A DNA stretch of 64,000 nucleotides. Source: Strigamia acuminata (lineage: Eukaryota > Arthropoda > Chilopoda > Geophilomorpha > Linotaeniidae). The notes below the pieces were generated by a model. The model searched no databases, was not told the origin of the DNA, and worked only from the letters and a program-made list of their open reading frames with translations. The stretch covers positions 4,737,605 through 4,801,604 of the forward strand of contig OX442321.1 in NCBI GenBank assembly GCA_949358305.1, read 5' to 3'. Both the position numbers and the translations under genes were made by a program. Every line of letters begins with the position of its first letter. Position 1 is the stretch's first letter. Of this stretch, positions 20,118 to 29,673 are shown piece after piece.

Positions 20118-21529
20118 CTAGTGGAAAAAAGGCTGGAAATGTAAGGGCTGGCAAATTACAATTAATTAGTTCATTTAATGTTATCAGGGAATAAAGGGCT
20201 AAAACTTAAAGTCTTGGCAAATATTAATGTGAAAACTGGCGTTTTACGGTTCACATTCCCTTTAATGTGTTGATTTTACTCGTTATTTTGTATTTTTATC
20301 CCACATTTAATATTTGTGTATTTTTATTTCCTTTGACGTAATGTTTCAGTGTCATTTATTTCATTTTATATTTCTTAACTTGATAACCTTACATTGGTGT
20401 TTGTGCATTTTTTATTCTATTGTTCTAGTATTTTAATGTCATTTTATTTGATTTATATATTCCGATTTGGATATATTCCCTTTAATGTTCTATCGTTTAT
20501 TATTCTGTGAAACTTAATTTAATATTTTGTATTCAATTTTAACATGTTTATCTTTCACATTTAGTGTCATTAACCTTTTATTTAAAGAGGGTTAGATTGT
20601 TGTCACATGACCTGGCTTCAGCTCTCCTTCTAGGAATGCAGCTGAAGCCAATTATCAGATTAGTGGTGCTCCAATAGGAGCGTTTTGTATATATCTTTTT
20701 TGAAGACAATAAAGTTTAACCCCAGTGAGTGTACAAAATTCATGGTGGAAGCAAGCTGCAGATTTATTTCAAAACATACACTTAAATTACAAAGAAGCCA
20801 GAGACTTTAGAAATACCAACTAAAAGCGATTGGAATCAACAATTAATTAATCACTTTATTTATTTATTATTTCAATTTATTATTTCATTTTAAAATATTA
20901 AAAGAGGCTGAAACATAAAAGGCTGGCAAATGAAAGGCTGGCACTGCCCGAGGCTGGCACGATATAATTCGACAAACTAAAAATAAAAAGTAGAAAATGA
21001 GGCTAAAACAGAAGAAACTAAACAATTAAAAGGCTGGCAACACCACGACCCGATTAAATGAGCGATTATTGTGATTAGTTGATTATTGCAATAATCGTAA
21101 TCACTCAATAATTGAGGGCCCAACAAAAATCTGATTATGTGATTATTGCTTCGATGGGCGAAATTGTTTAAATTGTAACCTAATTACGTTGCAATTGTTT
21201 AAAAAAAGTTTCTACAAATAATAATTGCAACTCCCTTACCTCGTTTCATGTGTTCAGTTTAACCTAAACTGAGCTGCCTTTGTTATATTATGACCTTGTG
21301 TAGTTGAAGCGGGTCTGGTCGCCATGTTGGTTTCAGTTGAGAGAGCACTTATAATTGGCCCAAGTCAGCAGAAATTCATGGTTTGGGTTGATTACTTGAT
21401 TTGTTGCTTATTTGATGAAATGATTATTCTCGGGATTGGTTGAATCCAGTCACATGACACATCAAGTAATCAACTAATCAAAGTAATCAAAGTAATCAAC
21501 TAATCGCTCATTTAATAAAACCCCTTATT

Positions 21530-21745
21530 GTCATGACTAAACATACTGCTCTAACTAAATGTATTGGAAAAAAAATATCTTGCAACTAGCTCTGCCGCCT
21601 ATGCCCCAATTCCGCACCAACAGCATTTAATGTAATTATTATTCTCATATTACTTAACAATGTTGTCAATTTTACGAAAGATTCGTTAACTCACGATTTA
21701 AGTAACATACACACAAAACTACAAGACAAGCACTGATCAATTGAT
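21530..21745. repeat. 3' flank of copy D, displaced by insertions
   Basis: Matches the 3' flank of copy E (28893-29120): CATACTGCTCTAACTAAATG, CCCCAATTCCGCACCAACAG, AAAGATTCGTTAACTCAC. It ends at ATTGATGGTGG, where the sequence switches to a last-exon fragment of the other subfamily. Confidence 0.7.
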
Positions 21746-21865
21746 GGTGGCAATATGGGTCTCTTTTTAGGGTTCAGCATTCCTGCAAGATTTGACCTTG
21801 CACAGTCACTTCTTACTTTGTCTGTCAAAAAATTCACTTCACTTAAGCTTACATTTAATTACTAA
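21746..21865 (+). pseudogene. DEG/ENaC last-exon tail fragment (A/B/C type)
   Basis: Forty codons to a TAA: GGNMGLFLGFSIPARFDLAQ.. then VKKFTSLKL. It is the pore/second-span end of exon 7 only, with G-F-S in the filter position, and is followed by the A/B/C-type 3' flank (21866-22110). All upstream sequence is missing; it abuts the D-type 3' flank at the shared bases GGTGG. Confidence 0.8.
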
Positions 21866-22684
21866 ATTGCTGTACTTAATGTATTGAAAAAAAATATTTT
21901 GTGTATGGGTCTGCACTCAATGCTTCAATTCCTCACCAAAGCAGTGACTGACTAACCGACTAAAACCACCATCAGACCCAGAAATGTAACTAGCAAATTC
22001 AAATAAAATAAGAGAAATGCTTACCTCATTACATCAATCTTGTCTAATCTCTAACTTCACCGGTCCAGTAAGTCAGTAACTGCAACAAATAAAAATGGCT
22101 GTGTAGTAAGTTGTTTTTAATTTTTAGTGCTGCTAGATCTGAAATTGAATTTAAAAATGTGAAATACTATGTGATAAGACATTTTTCAAGATAAACAATT
22201 TCGCAATTTTGAACAACAAGGCTTCATGATAGGTTAGAACAAATTTAAACCAAAAATGTATTAGTAAAAAATAAAAATAGAAAATAATTTGCAAATGGGC
22301 GATCAATGGGCCGTGTAGCGATTAAAATCTCAAAATGTAAAGAAATAATAAATAAATACGGAGGAATACATTTGCGCTCAAACTTTTATTTCTTTTTATA
22401 CTGTATAGTTAAAAGCAAAATTTTTATTTTTTTTATAATAGTTAACATCAAATTAATGTCTTGTTTTAATTTAATAGCGTCAATATCATTGTGAAACTAA
22501 ATTTTGCATCGTTGTCTTTGTCCTGACAACGAATTAATTTTTCAAATCAATCTCACAAATGCATGAAAAATTCTTAAATGTAATTGAAGGCAATATCTCT
22601 GGGCGAGGACATTGCTGGCTAAGGTGAAGGAAATACACTTGTCGATCATTACTCTTGTGACTGGTATGGTTTTCGCCAAGTTCA
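21866..22684. other. 3' flank copy, then intergenic
   Basis: 21866-22110 repeats the A/B/C 3' flank. 22111-22510 is AT-rich with no feature. 22510-22610 (CAACGAATTAATTTTTCAAA, TGAAGGCAATATCTCTGG) matches 5900-5990, another decayed flank. Confidence 0.45.
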
Positions 22685-23266
22685 CCCGGGGACTGGTTAT
22701 CCTGGTGTGGGACGCATACTCACGAATAAATGACTAAGACTCTCTATTATTGGTTGTTGGCCTTTAATACTTGTTGTCTAGAGGTATGGAGGAATCCCGT
22801 CACCCGTTGCGGGGGTGCCAGTTGGGCACACCACACCGGCAATTGACCCGTCACACACAGGGCGTGAGCCCCATGGGTGACGAGTGCAACACATCATTCA
22901 TGTCGTACTAACCTACGACCCATGCAGCCACTCATGGAGGATGCATTATGGAGACCGCCATAACACTGAGCTTCGCTGTGGTGAACGGCGAGGAGTGTAG
23001 AGTTCACAATAGGTCAGGACACGTCTTGTCCCTTCGATGGTCACAGCTCCTTCCTCTCTCACTGTCGGAGAGAGACCCTCTTCTCTCTATCACGACGGGT
23101 GACAGACAGACCTCTCTCTCTCACCTCTCACACTCGACTCCCTTCCACACCACTCAGCTCCCTCCTCCTCCAGGCTAGGTCAGTCCACCCACCGAGGGGA
23201 TGACCTTGTGGCCGTAAAGTGGTTTGTGGCAGTGACGCAGGTCAGCCTGGGTGGCCAAGCGGTCAC
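22685..23266 (+). mobile_element. LTR-like dispersed repeat, copy 3
   Basis: The main body begins near TTGGTTGTTGGCC (22750) and ends GGCCAAGCGGTCAC (23266). The preceding CCCGGGGACTGGTTATC..GTGGGACGCATACTCAC (22685-22735) also matches, inverted, 24680-24735, so the family extends beyond the presumed LTR start. It has AATAAA at about 22724 and pyrimidine-rich CTCTCTC tracts at 23040-23170. Orientation is opposite to copies 2 and 4. Confidence 0.6.
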
Positions 23267-23284
23267 ACTCTAAACAAAAGTTTC

Positions 23285-24060
23285 TACACCAAGCTGGATA
23301 TTACGAAATGTGCTACACACAATCATTTCCCACTGACAGTGTCATCCAAATGACAATATTAATTTTGCCAAATGGTGTAAAAATTCTCTTTTTGCCAGAT
23401 TTGTCAGGTTGAACCTTGGACCAAGAGCTGGCCAATCCGCTTTCACGACCAAACTTAAACCAACTATTTATAAATACAATTGAGAGCTTGGTAACAATAC
23501 CAGTCACTCGTAACAAATGCTACGAAAGAGCAGGCTTAGCGAATTTTTTTCCTAAGTTTGGTTAAAATAATAACATTTTAAAAAACTTTCATTTATACGA
23601 AAATCATGCTAAATTGATTCGCCTGAGAAAATTGAAACACGCTATATCGCAATTGGATGTTAAACGGGTACGTTAATTGGCCACTGATTGTCCTTTTTCG
23701 TGCCGTCAATTTAATGCGCTGTTGTCCTTGCTCTGGCCATTAATGAGTTTTTAATTCCAATCTCACAGCTACATTTCATTAATCCTGCCAATCCCAGCAG
23801 TCAAAGCGATACCCTGACACAAGCACAACACTTTCTGGTCAATCTCACACGTTATTAATGCTTTTGCATTCAGCAAGTTATAAAAACTAAAAATATTCAA
23901 CAACAGTATCAAATTTCTATAAGCGAAAAGTGTATTTGTGGTGAAGCTGATACTGCAATAATAAATGTAAGTATATGTATACCTGTAATGTGCTAGAGCA
24001 AATTGCACGAAATGAACCAAGAAAAACATGGTCACGTATCCACACGTTCAGAGTGTTTTG
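23285..24060 (+). repeat. Conserved 5' flank of copy E
   Basis: Same block as for B (AGCTGGATATTACGAAA.., AAATTGAAACACGCTA, GCATTCAGCAAGTTA). The final part of the flank next to exon 1 resumes at about 25085 (CATATTATCCTTGTTTCATG), so roughly 1 kb of repeats (about 24060-25085) has been inserted between. Confidence 0.6.
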
Positions 24061-24226
24061 CCACTGATGGCGCCACCACATAATACAGTAGTGTACAATA
24101 ATGTATTAAGTGAAATTCATGGACTTACATGTTCCCCCCTCAACTCATTTTTTAAAATGGCTTACTACAGCAATACAGTACTTAATAGAGTATTGCTTCT
24201 GCATGTTTATGATTTATATAACATCT

Positions 24227-24735
24227 GTGACCGCTTGGCCTCCCAAGAGTGACCTGCATCACTACCAACACACCGCCCAATGGCCCCAAGATCACCCCTC
24301 CTTGTGGAGCGGGATGACCCTGTACGGGAAGGAGAGAGCTGAATGGTGTAGGGAAAGAGAAGAGCACTGGGTCTCAACCGAGACAGACGTAGAAATGGAG
24401 TCCTGAAGCCAGCAAAAGCAGTCGTGCCCTTTGTGACTCTGCTCTCCCCCCTATTCACCACTGTGATGCTCAGTGGTGAGAAGTTGGATCCACCACAGCC
24501 TCCCTGAATGGTTGCATGGGCCGTATGGGTGAGTACGACAGAATAGTATGTTTAACCGGTGTTACAGGTCGGTTGCCGGTGTGGCGTGCCTTCGCTGCAC
24601 AGCCAACACACGGGTAGACGGGAGACTCCAACCCCTATACAACGGATTAAAAGCCAACAACCAAACAATCTGGCGTCCTTGTCTTTTATTTATGTGAGTC
24701 CCACCCCATGATAACCAGTCCCCAGGCTGCCCCGA
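24227..24735 (-). mobile_element. LTR-like dispersed repeat, copy 4
   Basis: Minus-strand copy ending GCGGTCAC at 24227. The TGTTTGGTTGTTGG start lies at about 24667, and the flanking segment to 24735 matches 22685-22735. ATCT follows both ends (24223-24226, 24668-24671), but ATCTG also follows copy 2, so this is probably element sequence and not a target duplication. Confidence 0.6.
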
Positions 24736-24777
24736 GTAAGACGACAGCCGTCACACATCGTAGCCCAGGTCGGGGTT

Positions 24778-24865
24778 TGTTGTCCACAGCGATGAATTTT
24801 ATTGTTCGACCCCTGGGGTGGCTGATGAGATGTTTCGGTCCGTAGTTCTCTTGGAGTATGGGTAG
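24778..24865 (+). repeat. Dispersed repeat shared with 12785-12870
   Basis: TTGTCCACAGCGATGAA.. to CTTGGAGTATGGGTA matches the 12.8-kb copy. Here it continues directly into the tRNA-like sequence. Confidence 0.65.
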
Positions 24866-24936
24866 ATAATCTTAATGGTAAAGCACCCGTCCGGCAAACG
24901 GGGGATGTGGGTTCGACTCCCAGCTTGTGGCTCCAT
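24866..24936 (+). other. tRNA-like sequence, probable SINE head
   Basis: Has a D-arm-like TTAATGGTAAAGC, an anticodon-like stem ACCCGT/ACGGG (approximately CCCGT..ACGGG) around CCGGCAA, and a perfect B box GGTTCGACTCC in a TGGG..CCCA stem. The acceptor stem does not pair properly, and the body is about 10 bases too long on the 5' side. It is therefore a tRNA-derived pseudogene or SINE, not a working tRNA. Confidence 0.6.
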
Positions 24937-25205
24937 GTGGAGTCCAGGCCGTTTCGTTTTTCCAGCCACCTTAAAAAAAACATAGGGGTTGAATATAACA
25001 TGTAAGGCCATTAATTTCACTTATAGTCACACTGTATTCTGAGATGACAATAAAACAAGCATGCTTAGTTGGCAAGCAATGCAAGACGTGTCCATATTAT
25101 CCTTGTTTCATGGTTAGACCAATGGACGTAAATTACAACAAATTAATTCTTGTACTTTCACAGAAATTAACGTTTTATTCCATAACTCTCGATACTCAAT
25201 AGATC

Positions 25206-28200
25206 ATGCCTCAAATTTACATTAGCCGTCGTACGAATTCCGTCTGGATAAAACGTACGTAGTTAAGATAAGCTTAGTTACTCTCATTTTTAAACTCCGT
25301 TATTTCTGCAGAGGTCACAAGGAAACAAAATTTGAAAACACTTACCAAAATCAATAAATACAAGAAGAAACGTCATAAAATGACCGCGTTCAGCAATAAA
25401 AGCTTCGTTTGTCATTTCCTGCGATTCTTGGTAATTTCATTGAGCTTTCTTGCTTGCTCCTATCAAACTTACGATCGATTCAGCCGCTTTTTATCTCGGC
25501 CGATTGAAACCAAAGTGACTATAACACGCAATTCATCCGTCAAGTTCCCATCAATAACTTTCTGTCCATACCCCGGCAACTTTATTCCTTTGGTTGCATT
25601 GCGAAAGCAAAAAGCAAACGAACGAAATCTGACAAAGTTTTGTGACATATCTCCTTTCGCATTGCTTGATGATACTCTTAATATTTCCACTTTATGGAGT
25701 CTCATGTCTATTAATGGAACAATGGAAGCCTTTGAACGTTTGGTAAGTAAATTGCAATGTATTTGCATTACCGTAACTTAGAAATTAAAAAAAAAAAAAA
25801 CATTTATCTGAAAAAATGATTTTTAAATGACAAATAAAATATGCGATGTCAGTTTCATCCTGTGGTATACACACAAATATCCGCTGGAATTGGTCACACA
25901 AGCACAGGTTTAAGGCTTTACTACAGTCTCTCAGAACAGAGTAAAACTGGGCATGTCAGACATCTTCTAACAAGATGTCTGAACTCTTTATTGTTACTTT
26001 ATCTGGATGGGCGGGAAGTATTTTGGCAGAACATACCCGATTTCGGCAACAACGGTGGCCAGGAGTGACTAATCACTCAATAACTTGAAAATCAACATCC
26101 AACCTAACCTGAACTGACCTAACCTAACCTAACCTAACTGAGTCATACAAAGAAAAACACATCAAAATAAATCAAACTAGCAAGCAAACAGATGATAAAT
26201 TCCAAATTTTAAAGCAGAATTATGATTTTCAAGTTATTGAATCATTAGTCACTCCTGGTGCATTGTTGTTGCCGAAATCGGGTATGTTCTGCTAATATGC
26301 GGGCGGGAACCAAATGGCAATTTCAAATTGGCGACTGGCTAAATTGGCGACGACCAAATTGGAGATGATCAAATCAGCAATCGTCAAAACCATTAAATAG
26401 GTGATCTCCCAAATTGGCAATTTTAGATGTCTCACATACGCTAAACGTTAAAGTGGAATCGCCAATTTGCATTCATCGGCAATTTGAGATGAAATTAAAA
26501 TAAATAAGCATCACCAATATAATCCTTTTATATTACTCCGTATTACATTACATCAATACATTACATTATTTTAAATTCGGCGCCAAATAAGGCTATCGCC
26601 AATCTGGCTATCGTCAATTAGTTCCTTGTCGATCTGGCCAACTGTTAGTAAGGTAAAATTTGAAAGCTGTATGATGACATTCAAGATTGTATTGGCAACT
26701 ATACAATCCTAACATTGTTAGATTAACCTAGGACGATTAGCTACAGGATTTCACATCCGCCATTTTTTTGAAATCTAAGTTGTCCCGTAGAAATGCGAAG
26801 AAGGAGCAATCTGTCGTTGCATTGTTAAAACTTTTTGCGGGCAAATGGCGGACAATTGACATCCCACATTCACAATTTTGGAGGATGTTATAACATAGTT
26901 CAATTTTATTTAACGTTTTATTTAAAAATAATATCTAAAAATGTAATAAATAATTTTCAGATATTATTTTTAACTTAAACATAAAATATAAATGTCCTCT
27001 TAAAATGCAAATGCGGGATGTCATGTCAGTGGTCCGCCATTTGCCCGCAAAATGACGTCATTTTGTGCCATTTCTGCTGAATGGTGCTACAATCACAAGA
27101 CAGAATCGCTTGACGGTCTAACAATGAAATTTTGCTAGATGTAAAGTCCTGTAGTAAATCGTCCTAGGATTAACTATAAGCTTAGAATCACAATTCCTTG
27201 TGGTGCAAATACACTACACATCCCAAATACCTTTCGACTGTTTCCAGTCATCTTCAGTGGTTACTTATTTGAATTTGTCTTTATAATCATTTATTCAAAT
27301 ATAACAGTAGGCGCATTCAATAACTTCCAAACGGTCGTTTAAACCCGTTTGCACAAACTTTTAAACGAGATTCCTAAATAGGTCGTTTAAATCTTCGTGT
27401 AACAAGAAAACTCGTGCAAATCGGGTATTGTTGGCAGCCATCTTGGATTTCCAATAGATCGGTCGCAAACATCTCGATCGTAAGTACAATTTTGAAGCAG
27501 TTATTGTTTATTTAGAGTAAACAACAATAATAATCATCAGGATGGTTATTTTTTGGGCTGGAAACAATAGTAAAAAGCGAAGGAAGCAAAATCTCGAAAA
27601 AAAATACCCGTATGCGACTTGCAGCGAAGATATGGCCTAGAACTTGATCTGTAATTCCACATCAAGTTTGACAGTCACACAATCGCTTATTTACCAAATA
27701 AACGATTTCATTCAGAAACAAAACATTTCGTCCAAAAATTTGTGGAGACGAAAATTTAGACGAAAAGTTATTGAATGTGCCTTGTGATACACATTAGAAG
27801 TTAAAAGTTTTATTAAAACAATTTTTTTTCTATTCAACAGAGAAACAGAGAACAGAAAAAAGGAAAATTGGCTTTGTTTTCGGTCAAAACTGACACCAAA
27901 ACTATATTTGGCACATGTTACACGTATTCGTGCAGTAAGTGTCGAACCTTTTTTATCTCATTTACAGAAATAATATGATTTTTGTAATTCTTTATAGAAA
28001 ATCTTGTTCGTTTTCGAAAAGATTTCATGTTACAATTTGGGTTTATGACAGACATGACGCTACTTTGCAAAAATACCACCTCCAGAGTAAAAGGATAATT
28101 CAATACCAATAAAATTTTGACATAATTGTTTCTGTTTAAAATTAGTTTATGCTGCACAATGACGAAGATGACATCACTTACAACATAGGAACAGGATATA

Positions 28201-28892
28201 AATTTCAGACAATTCCAAACATTGTAACATATGGCTTAGCAGCGAAAAAAGTCCGTAGTTTGCAAACCTTTTCATTCGCCACAAAGTAAATTAACGACAA
28301 CTTTTGATTCCAGTTCATAAATCTTAATCGCACGCAAAATCCATGCAACACCAGGAAAATTGTTTCAGAGTGTGAGAAAAACTGCATTGAAAGTGCTCTG
28401 AAAAACACCACTAAGTGTCGGTAATACTGTAATTAAGAAATTAAGAAATTGAATTAAGCTTTAAAAAAACTGCTTGCACGTAATTAATTATTGACCAAAT
28501 TCAATAGATTACCATTGGTTCCTATTTCGGAGATCCGTCCATGTGCTAATGAAAACGATTCAGTCGCTGCTAACAAGCATCTGTCGCACTTGGCCATGAG
28601 TTTAACTTTTTTAGACAAATGCAATTGTCCTAAAGTATGTGACGACACTATGTACACGGATCAGTTCAAAATGATAACAGTATCAAATGAGTCCAGAATA
28701 AGATTCTTCTTTGACGACAACATGATCGAAGAAATTGAAGAACACTACAGCTACACTTTCATCTCTTTCATATGCGACTTCGGTGGCAATCTGGGTCTCT
28801 TTTTAGGGATGAGCATCCCTGCAATATTTGACCTTGCACAGTCATTCGTTATTTTCACTACAAAAAAAATCGCTTCACTTAAACATATTTAA
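25206..28892 (+). CDS. DEG/ENaC (pickpocket-like) channel subunit, copy E
   Basis: Seven exons: 25206-25254, 25312-25742, 27841-27934, 27998-28086, 28146-28250, 28314-28420 and 28508-28892, about 419 residues, all in frame. Exon 1 (MPQIYISRRTNSVWIK) splices from GTACGT to CTGCAG and supplies the only ATG; exon 2 alone begins without one. First span FLRFLVISLSFLACSYQTY, VKFPSITFCP, ectodomain FGTCYTYSC, HNDEDDIT, NPCNT..IVSECEKNC, last exon CNCPKVCDD and GGNLGLFLGMSI. The filter reads G-M-S where the other copies read G-L-S. Exon 5 again uses the weak GTCCGT donor. Intron 2 is 2098 bases and holds at least three transposon insertions, which may reduce splicing efficiency. Closest relative in the window is copy D. 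Confidence 0.82.
25957..25981. repeat. Perfect 10-bp hairpin in intron 2 of copy E
   Basis: CAGACATCTT-CTAAC-AAGATGTCTG. It lies in a segment that is inverted relative to the intron of copy D (17463-17485). Confidence 0.7.
26007..26631. mobile_element. Outer TIR element in intron 2 of copy E
   Basis: The matching intron segment in copy D is uninterrupted; here it is split, with ATCTGG on both sides (26001-26006, 26632-26637). Its ends are imperfect inverted repeats: GGGAACCAAATGGCAAT.. at the left versus GGAACTAATTGACGAT.. read from the right, both leading into ATTGGCGA motifs. It has no coding potential and is itself split by the element at 26018-26300. Confidence 0.5.
26018..26300. mobile_element. 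MULE-type foldback MITE, 283 bp, with (CCTAA)n core
   Basis: Flanked by a perfect 9-bp duplication GGGCGGGAA (26009-26017, 26301-26309). The arms are about 75-80 bp: GCAGAACATACCCGATTTCG.. at the left and its reverse complement at the right, with few mismatches. The centre (about 26096-26140) contains AACCTAACCTAACCTAACC-type telomere-like repeats. There is no coding capacity. The 9-bp duplication points to the Mutator superfamily. Confidence 0.8.
27305..27782. mobile_element. TIR element in intron 2 of copy E, family of 12474
   Basis: TAGGCGCATTCAATAACTT at the left and AAGTTATTGAATGTGCCTT at the right are inverted ends. The intron of copy D lacks it (CAAATATAGCAGTGATACAC). It shares GGCAGCCATCTTGGATTT with the 12.5-kb copy. 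The ends resemble those of the MITEs at 29531 and 30483. Confidence 0.65.
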
Positions 28893-29530
28893 ACAATGTC
28901 ATTACTAAACATACTGCTCTAACTAAATGTATTGGAAAACAAATATTTTGCAACTACTAGCTTTGCAGCCTATGCCCCAATTCCGCACCAACAGCATTTA
29001 ATGTAATTATTATTTTCATATTACTTAACAATGTTGTCAATTTCACGAAAGATTCGTTAACTCACCATTCACATACCGTACACACAAAACCACAAAGCGA
29101 GCACTGATCAATTAATGGTGCTCGAAAATCTTAAAGAGTCACTATACTCAAAACCACCACAACGTTGATGTATTTCCCTATTGGTCGAGCCGTATCACTG
29201 GTGTAGTGGCACAAAAAAAGTAGCTCGTAACACCAGAATTGTATTCTAACTAGGCATAAACAACCAATAAAAAACAAAACCTTTGTTTACCTGCCAAAAG
29301 AAACCAACAAACTATACTTACATTAATTGATTGATTAAAAAGGGAAAAAGGTTATTTAGCAAATAAAATGAACATTTTATTACTAATTAAATAAAATCCA
29401 TCAATCTAATCACTTTTTATACTTAAACTCATTGAAAATAAACAGAACTACTTTTCCACGTAGCAGAACACAGTACACAGTTTGGCGTAAACAGGCTAAA
29501 TACATCAACGTTGTGGTGGTTTTGAGTATA
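28893..29530. other. 3' flank of copy E and intergenic
   Basis: 28893-29120 is the D/E-type 3' flank, also at 21530-21745. 29120-29530 shows no gene; its small open frames on both strands look random. Confidence 0.45.
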
Positions 29531-29665
29531 GCTGCATTCAAAAACTTGAATATTTTGTGTTTTACTTCAATTTTATACAAAAATGACATCATTTCCTGTT
29601 TAAACCTTTGTTAAAACTTAAAATACACTTAAACTAAAATTGTTATTTTAATTTTTGAATGCAGC
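29531..29665. mobile_element. Short MITE, GCTGCATTCAAAAA ends, copy 1
   Basis: Inverted ends GCTGCATTCAAAAA and TTTTTGAATGCAGC with TA on both sides (29529-29530, 29666-29667). 135 bp, non-coding. Homologous to 30483-30613. Confidence 0.8.
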
Positions 29666-29673
29666 TAGTGTTA

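Larger units (their letters stand above)
19101..21051. mobile_element. MULE-like element with GCCAGCC-repeat ends
   Basis: Flanked by a perfect 9-bp duplication GATTAAATG (19092-19100, 21052-21060), as expected for Mutator-like elements. The left end (19110-19345) has many TTGCCAGCCTTA / TTGCCGGCCCTTTA units. The right side (20125-20160, 20905-21045) has the inverted GGCTGGCAAA units, so the ends are long, subrepeat-based inverted repeats. Inside lie a FLYWCH-like finger, a transposase tail and a RING finger frame. 20160-20900 is AT-rich, non-coding, and includes a GGCTTCAGCT..AGCTGAAGCC hairpin near 20614-20650. Confidence 0.7.
19083..21528. mobile_element. MITE with 28-bp inverted ends, split by a MULE
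   Basis: The left end ATAAAGAGTTTGATTAAATG.. and the reverse complement of the right end ATAAGGGGTTTTATTAAATG.. agree over 28 bases with three mismatches, both continuing GAGCGATTA when the inner insertion is removed. Copy E, which lacks the insertion, reads straight through (AAACAATGTCATTACTAAAC), giving an empty site. The element begins 5-6 bases after the stop codon of copy D. Its right half (21061-21528) is rich in TGATTA repeats. Confidence 0.7.

Noticed and set aside
24110-24461. Overlapping frames on both strands at 24110-24461
   Set aside because: Part of LTR-like repeat copy 4; GC-richer composition makes chance frames longer.
24223-24671. ATCT as a 4-bp target duplication of LTR-like copy 4
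   Set aside because: ATCTG also follows the same end in copy 2 at 11229, so it is probably part of the element.
24866-24936. Functional tRNA gene
   Set aside because: B box and anticodon stem are present, but the acceptor stem does not pair and the 5' part is too long.
26096-26140. Internal telomere or chromosome-fusion site from the (CCTAA)n tract
   Set aside because: The tract is short and lies inside a MITE with a 9-bp target duplication, so transposition explains it.
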